In this document: positions 35,125 through 44,823 of the stretch, one piece after another | Layout: the number at the start of each line of letters is the position of its first letter | How positions within the stretch are numbered: the first letter of the stretch is position 1 | From: JANQRA01 sp035762545 | Lineage (GTDB): Bacteria > Actinomycetota > Acidimicrobiia > Spongiisociales > ZC4RG35 | Assembly: GCA_035762545.1 (NCBI GenBank) | Contig: DASTOM010000041.1 | Coordinates: forward strand, 13,840 to 77,839 | Direction of reading: 5' to 3' | DNA length: 64,000 bases | Made by a program: the position numbers and the translations under genes | Notes under the pieces: model-generated | The model's database searches: none | What the model saw: the letters and a program-made list of their open reading frames with translations, nothing else | What the model was told of the DNA's origin: nothing

Positions 35125-36597
35125 ATGGAACAGGTTCCCCTTCTAGAAGCGCGCGGCATCGCCAAGAGTTTTGGCGCCGTGGTCGCGCTTCGGTCGGCAG
35201 ATCTCGTCGTCATGCCCGGCGAGGTCCACGCATTGCTCGGGGCCAACGGCGCCGGCAAGAGCACTCTCGTCAAGATCCTTTCAGGTGTGTTCCCGGCCGA
35301 TTCCGGATCCGTTCAGGTCAACGGGGTCGAGGCCCGGATCGGGAGCCCCGTCGACGCGATGGCGTCGGGGCTCGCCACCGTCTTCCAGGATCCGGCTCTG
35401 ATCCCGGACCTGACAATCGAACAGAACTTTCGTCTCACCGATGTCGACCTCGATGTCGTTCGCGGCTGGCTCGATCAGATGGAGGTCGAGAACATCGACT
35501 TCGGACGTCTGGTCAAGGGCATGCCACTCGAGACCCTGCGACTCCTCGACCTGGCGCGAGCACTCGCGCACGACCCACAGCTCCTGCTTCTCGATGAGAT
35601 CACGGCTGCCTTGCCCGCCGACCACGCGGAAAAGGTCTTTGATGTCATGGACAAGTTGACTGCCATGGGTCGGTCTGTCCTCTTCATCACCCACCGACTC
35701 GCCGAGGTGCTCCGTGTCTGCGATCGCGCCACGGTCCTGCGGGACGGGCGGAAGGTGGCGGAGGTGGAGCCCAAGGCGAAGGGCGAAGCGGCTCTCCTCG
35801 AAGCCATGGTTGGCAAAGAGGTCAAGGCCGAATACCAGGACCCCGAGCAACGCGTCGTCCCCGCCGACGCGCCGGTGGCACTCGAGGCCATCGATCTCCA
35901 CTCACGTGGGAAGGTGAACGGGGCGTCCCTGTCGGTGCGAGCCGGTGAGATCCTGGGTATCGCCGCGCTGGAGGGACAGGGTCAGGATCGTCTCTTCGAG
36001 TTGCTCTCAGGTGATCGCCAGCCGGAATCGGGCGAGATCCTCGTGCATGGCGAGCCGATGAGAGCGCGCTCTCCCTTCGACGCCATCGCCAGGGGCGTGG
36101 TGTCGGTCCCCGCTGACCGTCTCCACGCGCTTCTTCCCCAACGCTCGGTCAGGGAGAACCTGACAGTCCCGCTGTACAACCGGGTGAGACACTGGTTCGG
36201 GCTCGCCAGGAACGAGAAGGAGAGGGCCGCCAGCGCGGTAGACCGACTCGACATCGACACCCGGGCCCAGAGCCAGGTGAGGCGTCTGTCGGGTGGGAAC
36301 CAGCAGAAGGTCGTCCTTGGCCGTTGGCTCGCCTCCGGATTCAACACGTTGTTGTGCTTCGACCCGACCCGCGGGATCGACATCCAGACCAAACGACAGA
36401 TCTACGACCTGCTGCGTGAGCTCGCCGACCAGGGCAACGCGATCGTCCTCTACACGTCCGAGCTTCCCGAGATCCCACTGGTCTGCGATCGGGTGCTGGT
36501 CCTCTACAACGGTGAAGTGGTCCACTCCCAGGACGCATACTCGGCAACCGAGGAGAAGCTGCTCAGCGCGGCACACGGTCTGGCGGGGGCGTCATGA
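35125..36597 (+). CDS. Ribose-type ABC transporter ATPase with degenerate first signature
   Basis: Tandem ATPase of 490 residues of the RbsA/MglA class. Domain 1 has Walker A GANGAGKST (39-47) and Walker B LLLLDEITAALP, but where relatives have LSxGxQQ it reads VKGMPLETLRLLDLARAL, and the segment before it is shorter than in RbsA. Domain 2 lacks Walker A (LEGQGQDRLFELL), as is normal, and has a proper LSGGNQQK. The single hydrolytic site would be formed by Walker A of domain 1 with the good signature of domain 2, so activity is still plausible. ATGA overlap to the permease. Confidence 0.85.
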   Translation: MEQVPLLEARGIAKSFGAVVALRSADLVVMPGEVHALLGANGAGKSTLVKILSGVFPADSGSVQVNGVEARIGSPVDAMASGLATVFQDPALIPDLTIEQNFRLTDVDLDVVRGWLDQMEVENIDFGRLVKGMPLETLRLLDLARALAHDPQLLLLDEITAALPADHAEKVFDVMDKLTAMGRSVLFITHRLAEVLRVCDRATVLRDGRKVAEVEPKAKGEAALLEAMVGKEVKAEYQDPEQRVVPADAPVALEAIDLHSRGKVNGASLSVRAGEILGIAALEGQGQDRLFELLSGDRQPESGEILVHGEPMRARSPFDAIARGVVSVPADRLHALLPQRSVRENLTVPLYNRVRHWFGLARNEKERAASAVDRLDIDTRAQSQVRRLSGGNQQKVVLGRWLASGFNTLLCFDPTRGIDIQTKRQIYDLLRELADQGNAIVLYTSELPEIPLVCDRVLVLYNGEVVHSQDAYSATEEKLLSAAHGLAGAS

Positions 36598-37604
36598 CCA
36601 CGCTCGAGGCGAAGACGGCGACCGATACCGGTCGGTTCCAGGGGTGGTGGTCGAGCCATGGATGGACCGCTGGAGTCTGGGTACTCATGTTCGTCCTCAT
36701 CGCCTGGTACGCCGCCTTGATCCCGAAGTTCGGCGCATTCCAGGTGAACTCGATCGTCAAGAACTCGCTGCCTCTCGTCATGCTCGCCATCGGCCAGGCC
36801 GTGATCGTTATCGGGGGTGGGATCGACCTCGGGATCGGGGCGATGATGGTCCTCGCCAACAGCGCGGCCGCGGTCTTGATGGACGGCCGGCCGTTCGGCG
36901 TGACCCTCGTGATCGCAGTTGGTGTCGTCGTCGCTCTGGCAGTCGCCAACGGTGTCGTCGGTTGGATCATCTCCGTTTCCCGGGTCCCCGACATCGTGGT
37001 CACCCTCGCCACCGGTTTCATCTACGGTGGTCTCGCCCTGTTGATCCTCCCCGGACCGGGGGGAAGCACCTCCGAGGGGATGCGCTACATATTCACCGGA
37101 TCGGCCGGTGGTGTCGGGTCCAACTTCGTTCCCCCCGTGTTGGTCGTGACGGTGGTGACGGTCGTGGTCGCCTGGTATCTCCGGCGAACCCGCCCCGGGC
37201 TGTCGATCTATGCGAGCGGCAGCGATCTCAACGCCGCCTACCTGTCCGGTGTGAACACGCACCGAACCAAGATCAGGTCGTATGCGATGGGCGGCGGCCT
37301 GGCCGGGCTCGCCGGCCTGGCGGTGCTCGCCTTGACCAACGTGGGTGACCCCAGGTTCGCCGTGGGCTCCGCCGCCACCCTGCAGAGCGTCGCCGCCATC
37401 GTGATCGGTGGTATCGCTCTCACCGGTGGAGTCGGGTCCGTGGTGGGAGTGGTGGCGGCCGCCATCATCGTCTTCTTCCTCGACCTTCTCCTCGTGGCAG
37501 TCGGGTTCGACTCCAACACCGCCCAGGTGGTGCAGGGAGCATTGATCGTGGCGGTGATGATGGTCGGTGGCCTCCTCGAGGTGCGTCGGAGGAGACTCGA
37601 ATGA
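36594..37604 (+). CDS. Sugar ABC transporter permease, RbsC-like (first)
   Basis: Membrane protein of 336 residues with about eight to ten hydrophobic spans. RbsC-family hallmarks include VIVIGGGIDLGIGAMMVLANS, GRPFGV and the cytoplasmic loop RTRPGLSIYASGSDLNAAYLSG with GVGSVVGVVAAAI near the end. It overlaps both neighbours by ATGA. With the next gene it probably builds a heterodimeric channel, which is less common than the RbsC homodimer but frequent in actinobacterial operons. Confidence 0.87.
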   Translation: MTTLEAKTATDTGRFQGWWSSHGWTAGVWVLMFVLIAWYAALIPKFGAFQVNSIVKNSLPLVMLAIGQAVIVIGGGIDLGIGAMMVLANSAAAVLMDGRPFGVTLVIAVGVVVALAVANGVVGWIISVSRVPDIVVTLATGFIYGGLALLILPGPGGSTSEGMRYIFTGSAGGVGSNFVPPVLVVTVVTVVVAWYLRRTRPGLSIYASGSDLNAAYLSGVNTHRTKIRSYAMGGGLAGLAGLAVLALTNVGDPRFAVGSAATLQSVAAIVIGGIALTGGVGSVVGVVAAAIIVFFLDLLLVAVGFDSNTAQVVQGALIVAVMMVGGLLEVRRRRLE

Positions 37605-38596
37605 CGGCTCTCGACACTCGCCCGCCCGAGGAGGCGCCAGAGACGAGACGATCCCTTTCGGAGATGTTCCAGCGCCGCCCCCTGCTGATGATGGGTGCGA
37701 TCTGGATCGTCCTGATCCTCGTCACCGGATTGATCCAGCCGAACTACCTGAGCTTCGGCGGGATGCGGAACATGGTGCTCATCGCAGCGCCCCTCGGCAT
37801 CATGGCCGGTGCGCAGACGATCCTCATGCTCACCGGTGGGATCGATCTCTCGGTGGGAATGATCGCCACGGCCGCGGCGTACGTCGCCGCCTTCCAAGCC
37901 AACGGGACCGTCGCCATCCTGGTGGGTCTGGGTGTGGCGGCAGTGATCGGATTCGTCAACGGAGTCGGAGTCGGTGTGTTCAAAGTGAACCCGCTGATCA
38001 TGACACTGGCTATGTCGGCGATACTCGTCGGGACCCTGACATATCTCGCCCAGAACGTGTTCCGGGGATCGGCAGACCCTGCCGGCATCATCACCACGAT
38101 CGGGGCTGGATCGATCTTCGGCAATCGGCTGCCCTGGTCGGCGATTCTCTGGGCGGCCATCGCAGCCGGAATCATCTACATGCTGCGTCGCACCGGCTTC
38201 GGCAGACTTCTCTACGCATCCGGTGACAACCCGGTAGCCGTTCGGCTCAGTGGTGTGCGTCTGTGGCAGGTCCACATCCTCGCCTACACCCTTGCCGGGG
38301 TCCTCGCCGGCATCGCGGGCATCCTCCTGTTGGGCCGTCTCGGAGCCGCCGACCTGAGTCTCGCTGCCAATGACCTCCTCCCCTCCGTGGCCGCCGCCGT
38401 CATCGGTGGCACCTCGATCTTCGGGGGCGTCGGCACGTACAGCGGCACCATCATGGGCGCGTTGATCCTCTCGGTCATCCAGTCGTTGCTCGGATTCCTC
38501 CAGACCGGCCAGGCTGTGCAGAACATCGTCTATGGAGCCATCGTTCTCGGTCTGGCGTGGCTCTACGCCCGAACCACGAGAGGAACTGGGTCATGA
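37601..38596 (+). CDS. Sugar ABC transporter permease, RbsC-like (second)
   Basis: Permease of 331 residues, homologous to the previous gene. It has the conserved TILMLTGGIDLSVGMIATAAAY, KVNPLIMTLAMSAILVGTL, the loop RRTGFGRLLYASGDNPVAVRLSGV and GGTSIFGGVGTYSGTIMGALI. ATGA overlaps join it to both neighbours, and translation probably continues directly into the dehydrogenase gene, tying import to metabolism. Confidence 0.87.
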   Translation: MTALDTRPPEEAPETRRSLSEMFQRRPLLMMGAIWIVLILVTGLIQPNYLSFGGMRNMVLIAAPLGIMAGAQTILMLTGGIDLSVGMIATAAAYVAAFQANGTVAILVGLGVAAVIGFVNGVGVGVFKVNPLIMTLAMSAILVGTLTYLAQNVFRGSADPAGIITTIGAGSIFGNRLPWSAILWAAIAAGIIYMLRRTGFGRLLYASGDNPVAVRLSGVRLWQVHILAYTLAGVLAGIAGILLLGRLGAADLSLAANDLLPSVAAAVIGGTSIFGGVGTYSGTIMGALILSVIQSLLGFLQTGQAVQNIVYGAIVLGLAWLYARTTRGTGS

Positions 38597-39747
38597 ACAT
38601 GCGAGACGTGAGAGCCGGCGTGGTCGGAATCGGATTCATCGGCGTCGCCCACGTCGAGGCGTTGCGACGTCTCGGTGTCGACGTAGTCGGCGTCGTCGGG
38701 TCGACCCCGGAACGAACAGCCTCCAAGGCAGACAGCCTCGGTCTGGGGAAGGTCTATGCCACGGTCGAGGAGATGGCCGCCGATCCAGACATCGACGTCG
38801 TCCACATCGCCAGCCCCAACCACGCCCATGCCGACCAGGTCAGAAAATGTCTCGAGGCCGGCAAACACGTGGTGTGTGAGAAACCGCTCGCCCTGGACGC
38901 AGAGGACACCGCCGATCTCGTCGCCCGAGCCGATGCCGCCGGCCTGGTCAACGCCGTTTGCTTCAACATCCGCTTTTATCCGGCCAACCATCAGGCGATG
39001 GCGATGGTCGCCGCCGGGGAGATCGGTGAGCCGAGATTCATCACCGGGTCGTATCACCAGGACTGGCTCCTCCGTGACACTGACTGGAACTGGCGGCTCC
39101 AACCGGAAGAGGCCGGACAACTCCGGGCGGTCGCCGACATCGGCTCACACTGGCTCGATCTGACCAGGTTCATCTCTGGTCGACGCGTCACCGAGGTGAT
39201 GGCCGACCTCCACACCCTCGTTTCAGTGCGTCGTCATCCCGCCGGCCCTGTGGAGACCTTCGCGGCAGTGAGCGACGACGAGGAGCTCGTCGAGGAGACC
39301 ATGTCCAGTGATGACGCCGCCGGCATCCTGCTCCGTTTCGAAGGCGGCGCGAGGGGCGCCGTGACGATCTCCCAGGTCTCCGCGGGTCAGAAGAACGACC
39401 TGCGTTACGAGATCGCAGGCAGCGATTCGGCACTCCGTTGGCACTCCGCTGACCCGGACGATCTGATAATCGGCCACCGCGGTCGACCCAACGAGACCCT
39501 GAGCCGTGATCCGGCCCTGATGCACGATGTCGCCGCCACCATCGTCGGGTACCCCGGGGGACACGTCGAGGGTTTCCCCGACACGTTCCGGGCCCTCTTC
39601 GGCCGGGTCTACAGCGACGTCCTGGCCGGTGCACCATCGGAGGAGCCCGCCTACCCGACGTTCGCCGATGGCCACGACGCCGTGCTCGTCACCGATGCCA
39701 TCGCCGCCAGCCACAAGTCACAGAGCTGGACCACAGTTCGACGATGA
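38593..39747 (+). CDS. Gfo/Idh/MocA-family dehydrogenase
   Basis: NAD(P)-dependent oxidoreductase of 384 residues from ATG 38593 (overlaps the permease stop). The Rossmann motif is VVGIGFIGVAHVEAL and the EKP motif is VVCEKPLALDAEDT; the C-terminal half forms the usual beta-sheet substrate domain. Members oxidise sugars, inositols or sugar acids, commonly at C1-C3. It is fused in one operon with the importer, so it likely acts early on the imported sugar. Confidence 0.86.
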   Translation: MNMRDVRAGVVGIGFIGVAHVEALRRLGVDVVGVVGSTPERTASKADSLGLGKVYATVEEMAADPDIDVVHIASPNHAHADQVRKCLEAGKHVVCEKPLALDAEDTADLVARADAAGLVNAVCFNIRFYPANHQAMAMVAAGEIGEPRFITGSYHQDWLLRDTDWNWRLQPEEAGQLRAVADIGSHWLDLTRFISGRRVTEVMADLHTLVSVRRHPAGPVETFAAVSDDEELVEETMSSDDAAGILLRFEGGARGAVTISQVSAGQKNDLRYEIAGSDSALRWHSADPDDLIIGHRGRPNETLSRDPALMHDVAATIVGYPGGHVEGFPDTFRALFGRVYSDVLAGAPSEEPAYPTFADGHDAVLVTDAIAASHKSQSWTTVRR

Positions 39748-39760
39748 GAAGGAGGACACA

Positions 39761-40675
39761 GTGAAACTCGGACTACTCACCGCACCTTTCCCGGAGGCGT
39801 CCCTCGACGATGTAGCCCACTGGACTGCCGCGGTCGGGTTCACTGCGATCGAGATCGCCTGCTGGCCGGCCTCCAGCGGTGACACCCGTCGCTATGCCGG
39901 CACCAGCCACATCGACGTCGATGGGATCAGCGACGCGAAGGCCTCTGAGATCGCGTCCGACATGGCAGACAAAGGGCTGGAGATCTCGGGTCTTGGCTAT
40001 TACCCGAACCCCCTCCACGCCGACGACGAGCACGCCCGGATGGTGATCGATCACCTCAAGAAGGTGATCACCGCCGCAGGAAAGATGGGCGTCCCGGTCG
40101 TGAACACATTCATCGGAGCGGATCGCTCGCTCACACAGGAGGAGAACTGGGACAAAGCCACCCGGGTCTGGCCCGAGATCCTCGACCACGCCCGGGACAA
40201 CGGGGTCCGGATCGCCATCGAGAACTGCCCGATGATCTTCTCCAAGGACGAGTGGCCCTCAGGGCACAACCTCGCCTACAACCCCAAGATCTGGCGACGT
40301 ATGTTCGAAGAGTGGGACGAGACCATCGGGCTCAACTTCGACCCGTCCCACCTCGTCTGGCTCATGATCGACATCGAGAGCGCCATCTACGAGTTCGGGG
40401 AGCGCTTTTACCACTTCCAGGCCAAAGACGTGATGATCGATTACGAGGGCCTATACGAGAATGGGACCTTGTCTTCGGGCATCGGATGGCAGGTACCCCG
40501 TCTCCCCGGTCTGGGTCACGTCGACTGGTCGGTCGTGTTCTCCGCCCTCCATCGGGTGGGTTACAACGATCCGATCATCATCGAGCACGAGGACCGGGAC
40601 TTCGAAGAGACCGAAGAGCTGGTCAAGCGGGGATTTCTGATCGCCCGGGACGTCCTGGCTCCCTACTGCCACTGA
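39761..40675 (+). CDS. Sugar isomerase/epimerase, xylose-isomerase-like TIM barrel
   Basis: Protein of 304 residues from GTG 39761 after AAGGAGG. The AP-endonuclease-2/xylose isomerase-like barrel shows metal-site pieces: RIAIENCPM (Glu), GLNFDPSHLVW (Asp, His), YHFQAKDV (His) and IIIEHEDRDF (Glu). IolE, IolI and tagatose/allulose epimerase relatives share this fold. A partner of Gfo/Idh enzymes in many sugar operons. The exact isomerisation cannot be told. Confidence 0.85.
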   Translation: MKLGLLTAPFPEASLDDVAHWTAAVGFTAIEIACWPASSGDTRRYAGTSHIDVDGISDAKASEIASDMADKGLEISGLGYYPNPLHADDEHARMVIDHLKKVITAAGKMGVPVVNTFIGADRSLTQEENWDKATRVWPEILDHARDNGVRIAIENCPMIFSKDEWPSGHNLAYNPKIWRRMFEEWDETIGLNFDPSHLVWLMIDIESAIYEFGERFYHFQAKDVMIDYEGLYENGTLSSGIGWQVPRLPGLGHVDWSVVFSALHRVGYNDPIIIEHEDRDFEETEELVKRGFLIARDVLAPYCH

Positions 40676-40679
40676 GCGG

Positions 40680-41993
40680 GTGGACAGTCTCGGCCACTTC
40701 GATGTCGTAGTCATCGGCTCGGGGGCCGCCGGCTCCAGCGCCGCCATTTCCTCCGCCCGCGGCGGGGCCAGCACCCTTCTCATAGAGAAACTGCCGTTCC
40801 TCGGTGGCAACTCGACCGCCGTGCTCGACACCTTCTACGGCTTCTACACACCCGGTGACCGGTCGAAGAAGGTCGTGGGAGGTGTCGGTGACGACGTGGT
40901 CGATGGCCTGCGTCGCCTGGGCAAGGTCCTGGAGCGGCCCAACACCTACGGTGCCGGAACCGGAGTGACCTATCTCGCCGAGCACCTCAAGGTCGTCTGG
41001 GAGTCGCTGGTGACCGATGCCGGCGCCAGAGTCCTGCTGCATGGTTTCGTCCAAGACGTGGAAGTCGCCGACGGCCGCATCTCGGGTCTCACCGTCTCCA
41101 CCAAGGGCGGATCGAAGACGGTCACTGCGTCGGTGTTCGTCGACACCTCCGGAGACGCCGATGTGGCGCACTTCGCCGGCTTCTCATACGAGTTGGCGGG
41201 GGACCTCGACCCTGCACAGACACTCACCACGACCTTCCGAATGGCGAATGTCGACTACGAACGGCGGAAGGCGGTGAGCAAGGACGAGCTCCACGGGTTG
41301 ATGGCCGAGGCCGCCGGGTCTGGGGACTACGACCTCCCCCGACGTGAGGGCTCCGACCACATCACACCCGTCGATGGCATGACCGCCACAGTGATGACCC
41401 GGATCGACCATGTCACACGGGGCCGGGACGGCGTCCCGTTGAACGCGACCGACCCCGACATCCTCACCGCTGTCGAGATGGAAGGGAGACGCCAAGCCCT
41501 GGAGTACGCGCGCTTTCTCGTGGACCGGGTCCCGGGGTACGAGACGGCGTCGTTGATCGCGCTCTCCACACAGATCGGCTTGCGTGAGACCCGGCGGGTG
41601 CACGGGGACTACCGGGTGACCCGTGACGATGTCCTCGCGGCCCGGCAGTTCGACGATCAGATAGGGCTCTGCGGGGCTCCGATCGAGGACCACGTGCCCG
41701 GTACCGGGACGAAGTGGGAGTACCTGCCCGACGGGGAGACGGTCGGGATCCCATGGCGGGCCCTGATCCCGGCGGACGGGACGAACACATTGGTCGCCGG
41801 GCGATGTTTCTCGGCCACCCATGATGCTCAGGCATCGATCCGCTCCATGGCCCAATGCATGGCGATGGGCCAGGCGGCAGGCACCGCCGCCGCTCTGGCT
41901 GCCTCCGGTGACGGTCAGGTGCGGGAGATCGACGTGACCGACCTCCGGGAGCTGCTCGTGAAGAACGGTGCAATCCTCGAAACCCCGGCGTGA
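40680..41993 (+). CDS. FAD-dependent oxidoreductase (FAD_oxidored family)
   Basis: Protein of 437 residues from GTG 40680. The N terminus holds the dinucleotide motif VVVIGSGAAGSSAAISSARGG; the middle has ASVFVDTSGDADVAHFAG and the C-terminal part RALIPADGTNTLVAGRCFSA, typical of FAD-dependent proteins (PF12831 type) found in carbohydrate operons and often encoded beside glycoside or sugar-acid genes. The reaction of these proteins is poorly defined. GTGA overlap with the hydrolase gene. Confidence 0.83.
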   Translation: MDSLGHFDVVVIGSGAAGSSAAISSARGGASTLLIEKLPFLGGNSTAVLDTFYGFYTPGDRSKKVVGGVGDDVVDGLRRLGKVLERPNTYGAGTGVTYLAEHLKVVWESLVTDAGARVLLHGFVQDVEVADGRISGLTVSTKGGSKTVTASVFVDTSGDADVAHFAGFSYELAGDLDPAQTLTTTFRMANVDYERRKAVSKDELHGLMAEAAGSGDYDLPRREGSDHITPVDGMTATVMTRIDHVTRGRDGVPLNATDPDILTAVEMEGRRQALEYARFLVDRVPGYETASLIALSTQIGLRETRRVHGDYRVTRDDVLAARQFDDQIGLCGAPIEDHVPGTGTKWEYLPDGETVGIPWRALIPADGTNTLVAGRCFSATHDAQASIRSMAQCMAMGQAAGTAAALAASGDGQVREIDVTDLRELLVKNGAILETPA

Positions 41994-42931
41994 CAGGTCT
42001 CATCCGAACGCTAGGGGGTGACCTGGCGGTGGAGCTGGCGGGCGTCACGTACGCACACGAGCACCTCTTGATCGATTCGCCCGTCGTCGCCGAGACCATG
42101 GCACACATCCATCTGCCATCGGTCGACGAGGCGATTCGCGAGGTGCAAACCTGCATCGGCTGCGGCGTGCGCACGATGGTCGACGCCATGCCGGCTGCCT
42201 CCGGTCGCGACCCGGAACGTCTCAGCAGAATCAGTGTTCTCACCGGGGTTCGCGTGGTGGCAGCCACAGGACTCCACACGGACAAGTACTACGGGGCCGT
42301 CGAGTGGACCCGCAGTGAGACACCCGAGCAGTTGGCGCAGCGCTTCATCGCCGATATCGAAGAAGGCATCGATTACCACGACTACCGCAGTGACATCGTG
42401 GAGCGCTCACCGTTCCGCGCCGGCATCGTGAAGGTCGCGAGTCTCAGCGAAGACCTGTCAGATCGCGACCGCCGCGTCTATGAGGCGGGAGCAATCACTT
42501 CACAGGTGACTGGCGTGCCGGTCCTGACCCACACCGAGGGTGGCCTGGGCGGGCTCAATCAGGTCGAGTTCCTGCTCGGTCTCGGCGTTCCTCCTGGTCG
42601 GATCGCCCTCTCCCACACCGACAAGGTCGACGACCTCGGCTACCACCAGGCGATGCTGGAGACGGGGGTGTCCCTCTGTTACGACCAGGGGCTCCGTGAA
42701 CCGGACCGCACGTTCGCATTGGTCGAGGCGATGGCGGCGATCGGTCACAGCGACCAGCTCGTGATGGGCACCGACGGCGCCAGGAGGTCACTGTGGTCGA
42801 CTCTGGGTGGGAGTCCCGGTCTGGCATGGCTCTACGACGCAGCGCGCCGGCGTCTAGAGCCAGAGCTCGTCGGGCAGGTCTTCGTATCCAACCCGGCCCG
42901 CTGGTTGACCTTGGCCCATAAGGAGACGTGA
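41990..42931 (+). CDS. Phosphotriesterase-family hydrolase (possible sugar-phosphate lactonase)
   Basis: Amidohydrolase-superfamily protein of 313 residues from GTG 41990. Binuclear metal ligands are visible: His-x-His in YAHEHLL (23,25), the bridging Lys in AGIVKVAS, His in VLTHTEGG and LSHTDKV, and Asp in MGTDGAR. Some members hydrolyse furanose-phosphate lactones, which would fit after two sugar dehydrogenases; deacetylation or phosphoester hydrolysis are alternatives. It converges with the NagB-like gene, five bases apart. Confidence 0.83.
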   Translation: MTGLIRTLGGDLAVELAGVTYAHEHLLIDSPVVAETMAHIHLPSVDEAIREVQTCIGCGVRTMVDAMPAASGRDPERLSRISVLTGVRVVAATGLHTDKYYGAVEWTRSETPEQLAQRFIADIEEGIDYHDYRSDIVERSPFRAGIVKVASLSEDLSDRDRRVYEAGAITSQVTGVPVLTHTEGGLGGLNQVEFLLGLGVPPGRIALSHTDKVDDLGYHQAMLETGVSLCYDQGLREPDRTFALVEAMAAIGHSDQLVMGTDGARRSLWSTLGGSPGLAWLYDAARRRLEPELVGQVFVSNPARWLTLAHKET

Positions 42932-42936
42932 GCGGC

Positions 42937-43614
42937 TCAACCGCCCGCGGCTGCCCGATCAGCGAACACCGTGCAGTCGGAGTGATTCCGCAGGAAGGTG
43001 GCGGGGAGGTCGGGACCAATCGGATCGTGGAGCACGCGCTCCAGGATCTCTCGTTTGTGCTCGCCAGTGACGAGGAGCCACACCTCCCGCGCTGCCATCA
43101 GCTCGGCCAGTCCCACGGTGATCCCCCATGACGGTGTGCTGCTGGCGCCGTAGGCAGCGGCGTGCTCGGCCGTGGTCGGGGCCAGTTCGACGACACGCGT
43201 CGGAAGGTCCACGGTCGAGCCGGGCTCGTTCATACCGATGTGACCGTTGCGGCCCAGTCCGACGACGGCCAGATCGATGCCTCCTGAGGCGATGTCTTCG
43301 CCGTATCGCCGAGCCTCGGCGGCCGCGTCGGCTGCGTCGACATCGGGAAGACGCAAGTCGCCGACCGTGACATGATCGAGTAGCTGGCGCCGGATCATCG
43401 ACTGGCACCGGCCTGGATCGTTGGGCGGTAGTCCTCCGAACTCGTCGAGGAGGAAGACGGTGGCCCTGTCTAGATGGTCGACCAGAGCGTAAGCCGGGGC
43501 GAGGGTGTCACCGGTGGCCAGGCAGAGACGTCGAGCCGGGGCCAACGCCGATAGACGGGCAGCAACGGCCGCCGGCCAATCGGAGTCGGGAAAGGTCTCA
43601 GAGTGGAACGTCAA
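42937..43614 (-). CDS. NagB-like amino-sugar phosphate deaminase/isomerase
   Basis: Protein of 225 residues of the glucosamine-6-phosphate deaminase/6-phosphogluconolactonase fold. It has FLLDEFGGL (Asp57, Glu58) and VVGLGRNGHIGMNEPGS (His125, Glu130), the NagB active-site blocks; a short C terminus lacks the allosteric part of E. coli NagB. It probably turns an amino-sugar phosphate into a ketose phosphate plus ammonia. ATGA overlap with the upstream Gfo/Idh gene suggests the two act in sequence. Confidence 0.85.
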   Translation of the reverse strand: MTFHSETFPDSDWPAAVAARLSALAPARRLCLATGDTLAPAYALVDHLDRATVFLLDEFGGLPPNDPGRCQSMIRRQLLDHVTVGDLRLPDVDAADAAAEARRYGEDIASGGIDLAVVGLGRNGHIGMNEPGSTVDLPTRVVELAPTTAEHAAAYGASSTPSWGITVGLAELMAAREVWLLVTGEHKREILERVLHDPIGPDLPATFLRNHSDCTVFADRAAAGG

Positions 43615-44804
43615 CCGGTGACCAGATCGAAGATCTCACCGGTCTCCTTGTGGGAGAGCATCAGTTTGGAGCGGCCGTCGGGGAGGACTTCCGACTTGAC
43701 GATGCTATGGCCGTCGTGGGTCGAGGCCTTCTTCTCGATTCGTGGGGTCGTGCCGGCACGCCACTCGATGTCGACCGGTTCCCATTGTCTCGACTCTGCT
43801 GACCGGTATGCGGAGTCCATGATGGCGTTGACGATGTATCCGTCATAGAACGTCTCCCGCGGCTCGGTGCCGTTGTCGATGGCGTCGAACATGTCGGTGA
43901 ACATGTCGACGTAACCGAGCTCTGAGACCTCGTCGCCCACCGGGAACAGCCATCCCTCGGTCGACTCGAGTTTCTCGGCGACGTAGCCGTCGCCGCCACC
44001 GGAGCTGTACATCTCGTAGCCGGTGCGGAGAAAGTGGTTGAGCCATATCGTGCCTTCGGTTCCGGCAACCTCGTCCCGGAGGTCCATTCCGCCGCGGAAG
44101 GTCCATGAGACTTCGAACTGTCCCAGCGCACCCGACTCGAACTTGATCAACGCCACCGCGTTGTCCTCGGCGCTGATCGGGTGGACCAGAGTGTCGGCCC
44201 ACGCCATCACCTCGATCGGCCGGTTTCCTTTCCCGACGAAGTTGCGGATGATCTCGATGCAATGGCACCCGAGATCGACGATCGCTCCACCGCCTGCCTT
44301 GTCCTTGTCCCAAAACCAAGCGCTGTGCGGGCCGGGATGGGTCTCCCGGGAGCGGACCCATGTGACATCGCCGATGGCGCCGCTCTCGACCGACGCAATG
44401 GCCTTGAGGGTCTTGGGTGTGTAGCAGAGGTCTTCCAGGTAGCCGGCGAATACCCCAGCCGACTCGACCTTGTCGAGGATCCGCTTCGCCTCTTCGCCGG
44501 AACGGGCGAGTGGCTTGGTGCAGAGGATCGATTTGCCTGAGTCTGCGGCGATCGAGATGACCTCCTCGTGGAGGAAGTTGGGGAGGGCGACGACCACGGT
44601 GTCGATGTCCGGGTGGTTGATCGCATCCTCGAGAGATGTGGTGTGGTGGGGGATGTCCCACCGCTCGCTGAAGGCCTGACCACGTTCGGCGGAGCGGGAG
44701 TAGGCAACGGCCACACGATCGCGCCCTCGCTGACCGTGGAGGGTCATCGTGTAGAAATCCCCGATCAGGCCGGTGCCGAGCATCGCCACCCTGTGCGTCT
44801 TCAT
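43611..44804 (-). CDS. Gfo/Idh/MocA-family dehydrogenase (second)
   Basis: Protein of 397 residues from ATG 44804, with CAGGAGG upstream. Motifs: VAMLGTGLIGDFY (NAD loop), ILCTKPLARSGEEAKRIL (EKP variant CTKPL), and GGAIVDLGCHCIEIIRNFVG (catalytic His in the GxxxDxGxH region). About 28% longer C-terminal domain than the first Gfo/Idh protein here. A HutC-type operator site lies 20 bases upstream of the start, which ties it to the GntR regulon. Confidence 0.87.
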   Translation of the reverse strand: MKTHRVAMLGTGLIGDFYTMTLHGQRGRDRVAVAYSRSAERGQAFSERWDIPHHTTSLEDAINHPDIDTVVVALPNFLHEEVISIAADSGKSILCTKPLARSGEEAKRILDKVESAGVFAGYLEDLCYTPKTLKAIASVESGAIGDVTWVRSRETHPGPHSAWFWDKDKAGGGAIVDLGCHCIEIIRNFVGKGNRPIEVMAWADTLVHPISAEDNAVALIKFESGALGQFEVSWTFRGGMDLRDEVAGTEGTIWLNHFLRTGYEMYSSGGGDGYVAEKLESTEGWLFPVGDEVSELGYVDMFTDMFDAIDNGTEPRETFYDGYIVNAIMDSAYRSAESRQWEPVDIEWRAGTTPRIEKKASTHDGHSIVKSEVLPDGRSKLMLSHKETGEIFDLVTG

Positions 44805-44823
44805 GAAATCCTCCTGAAACCGA

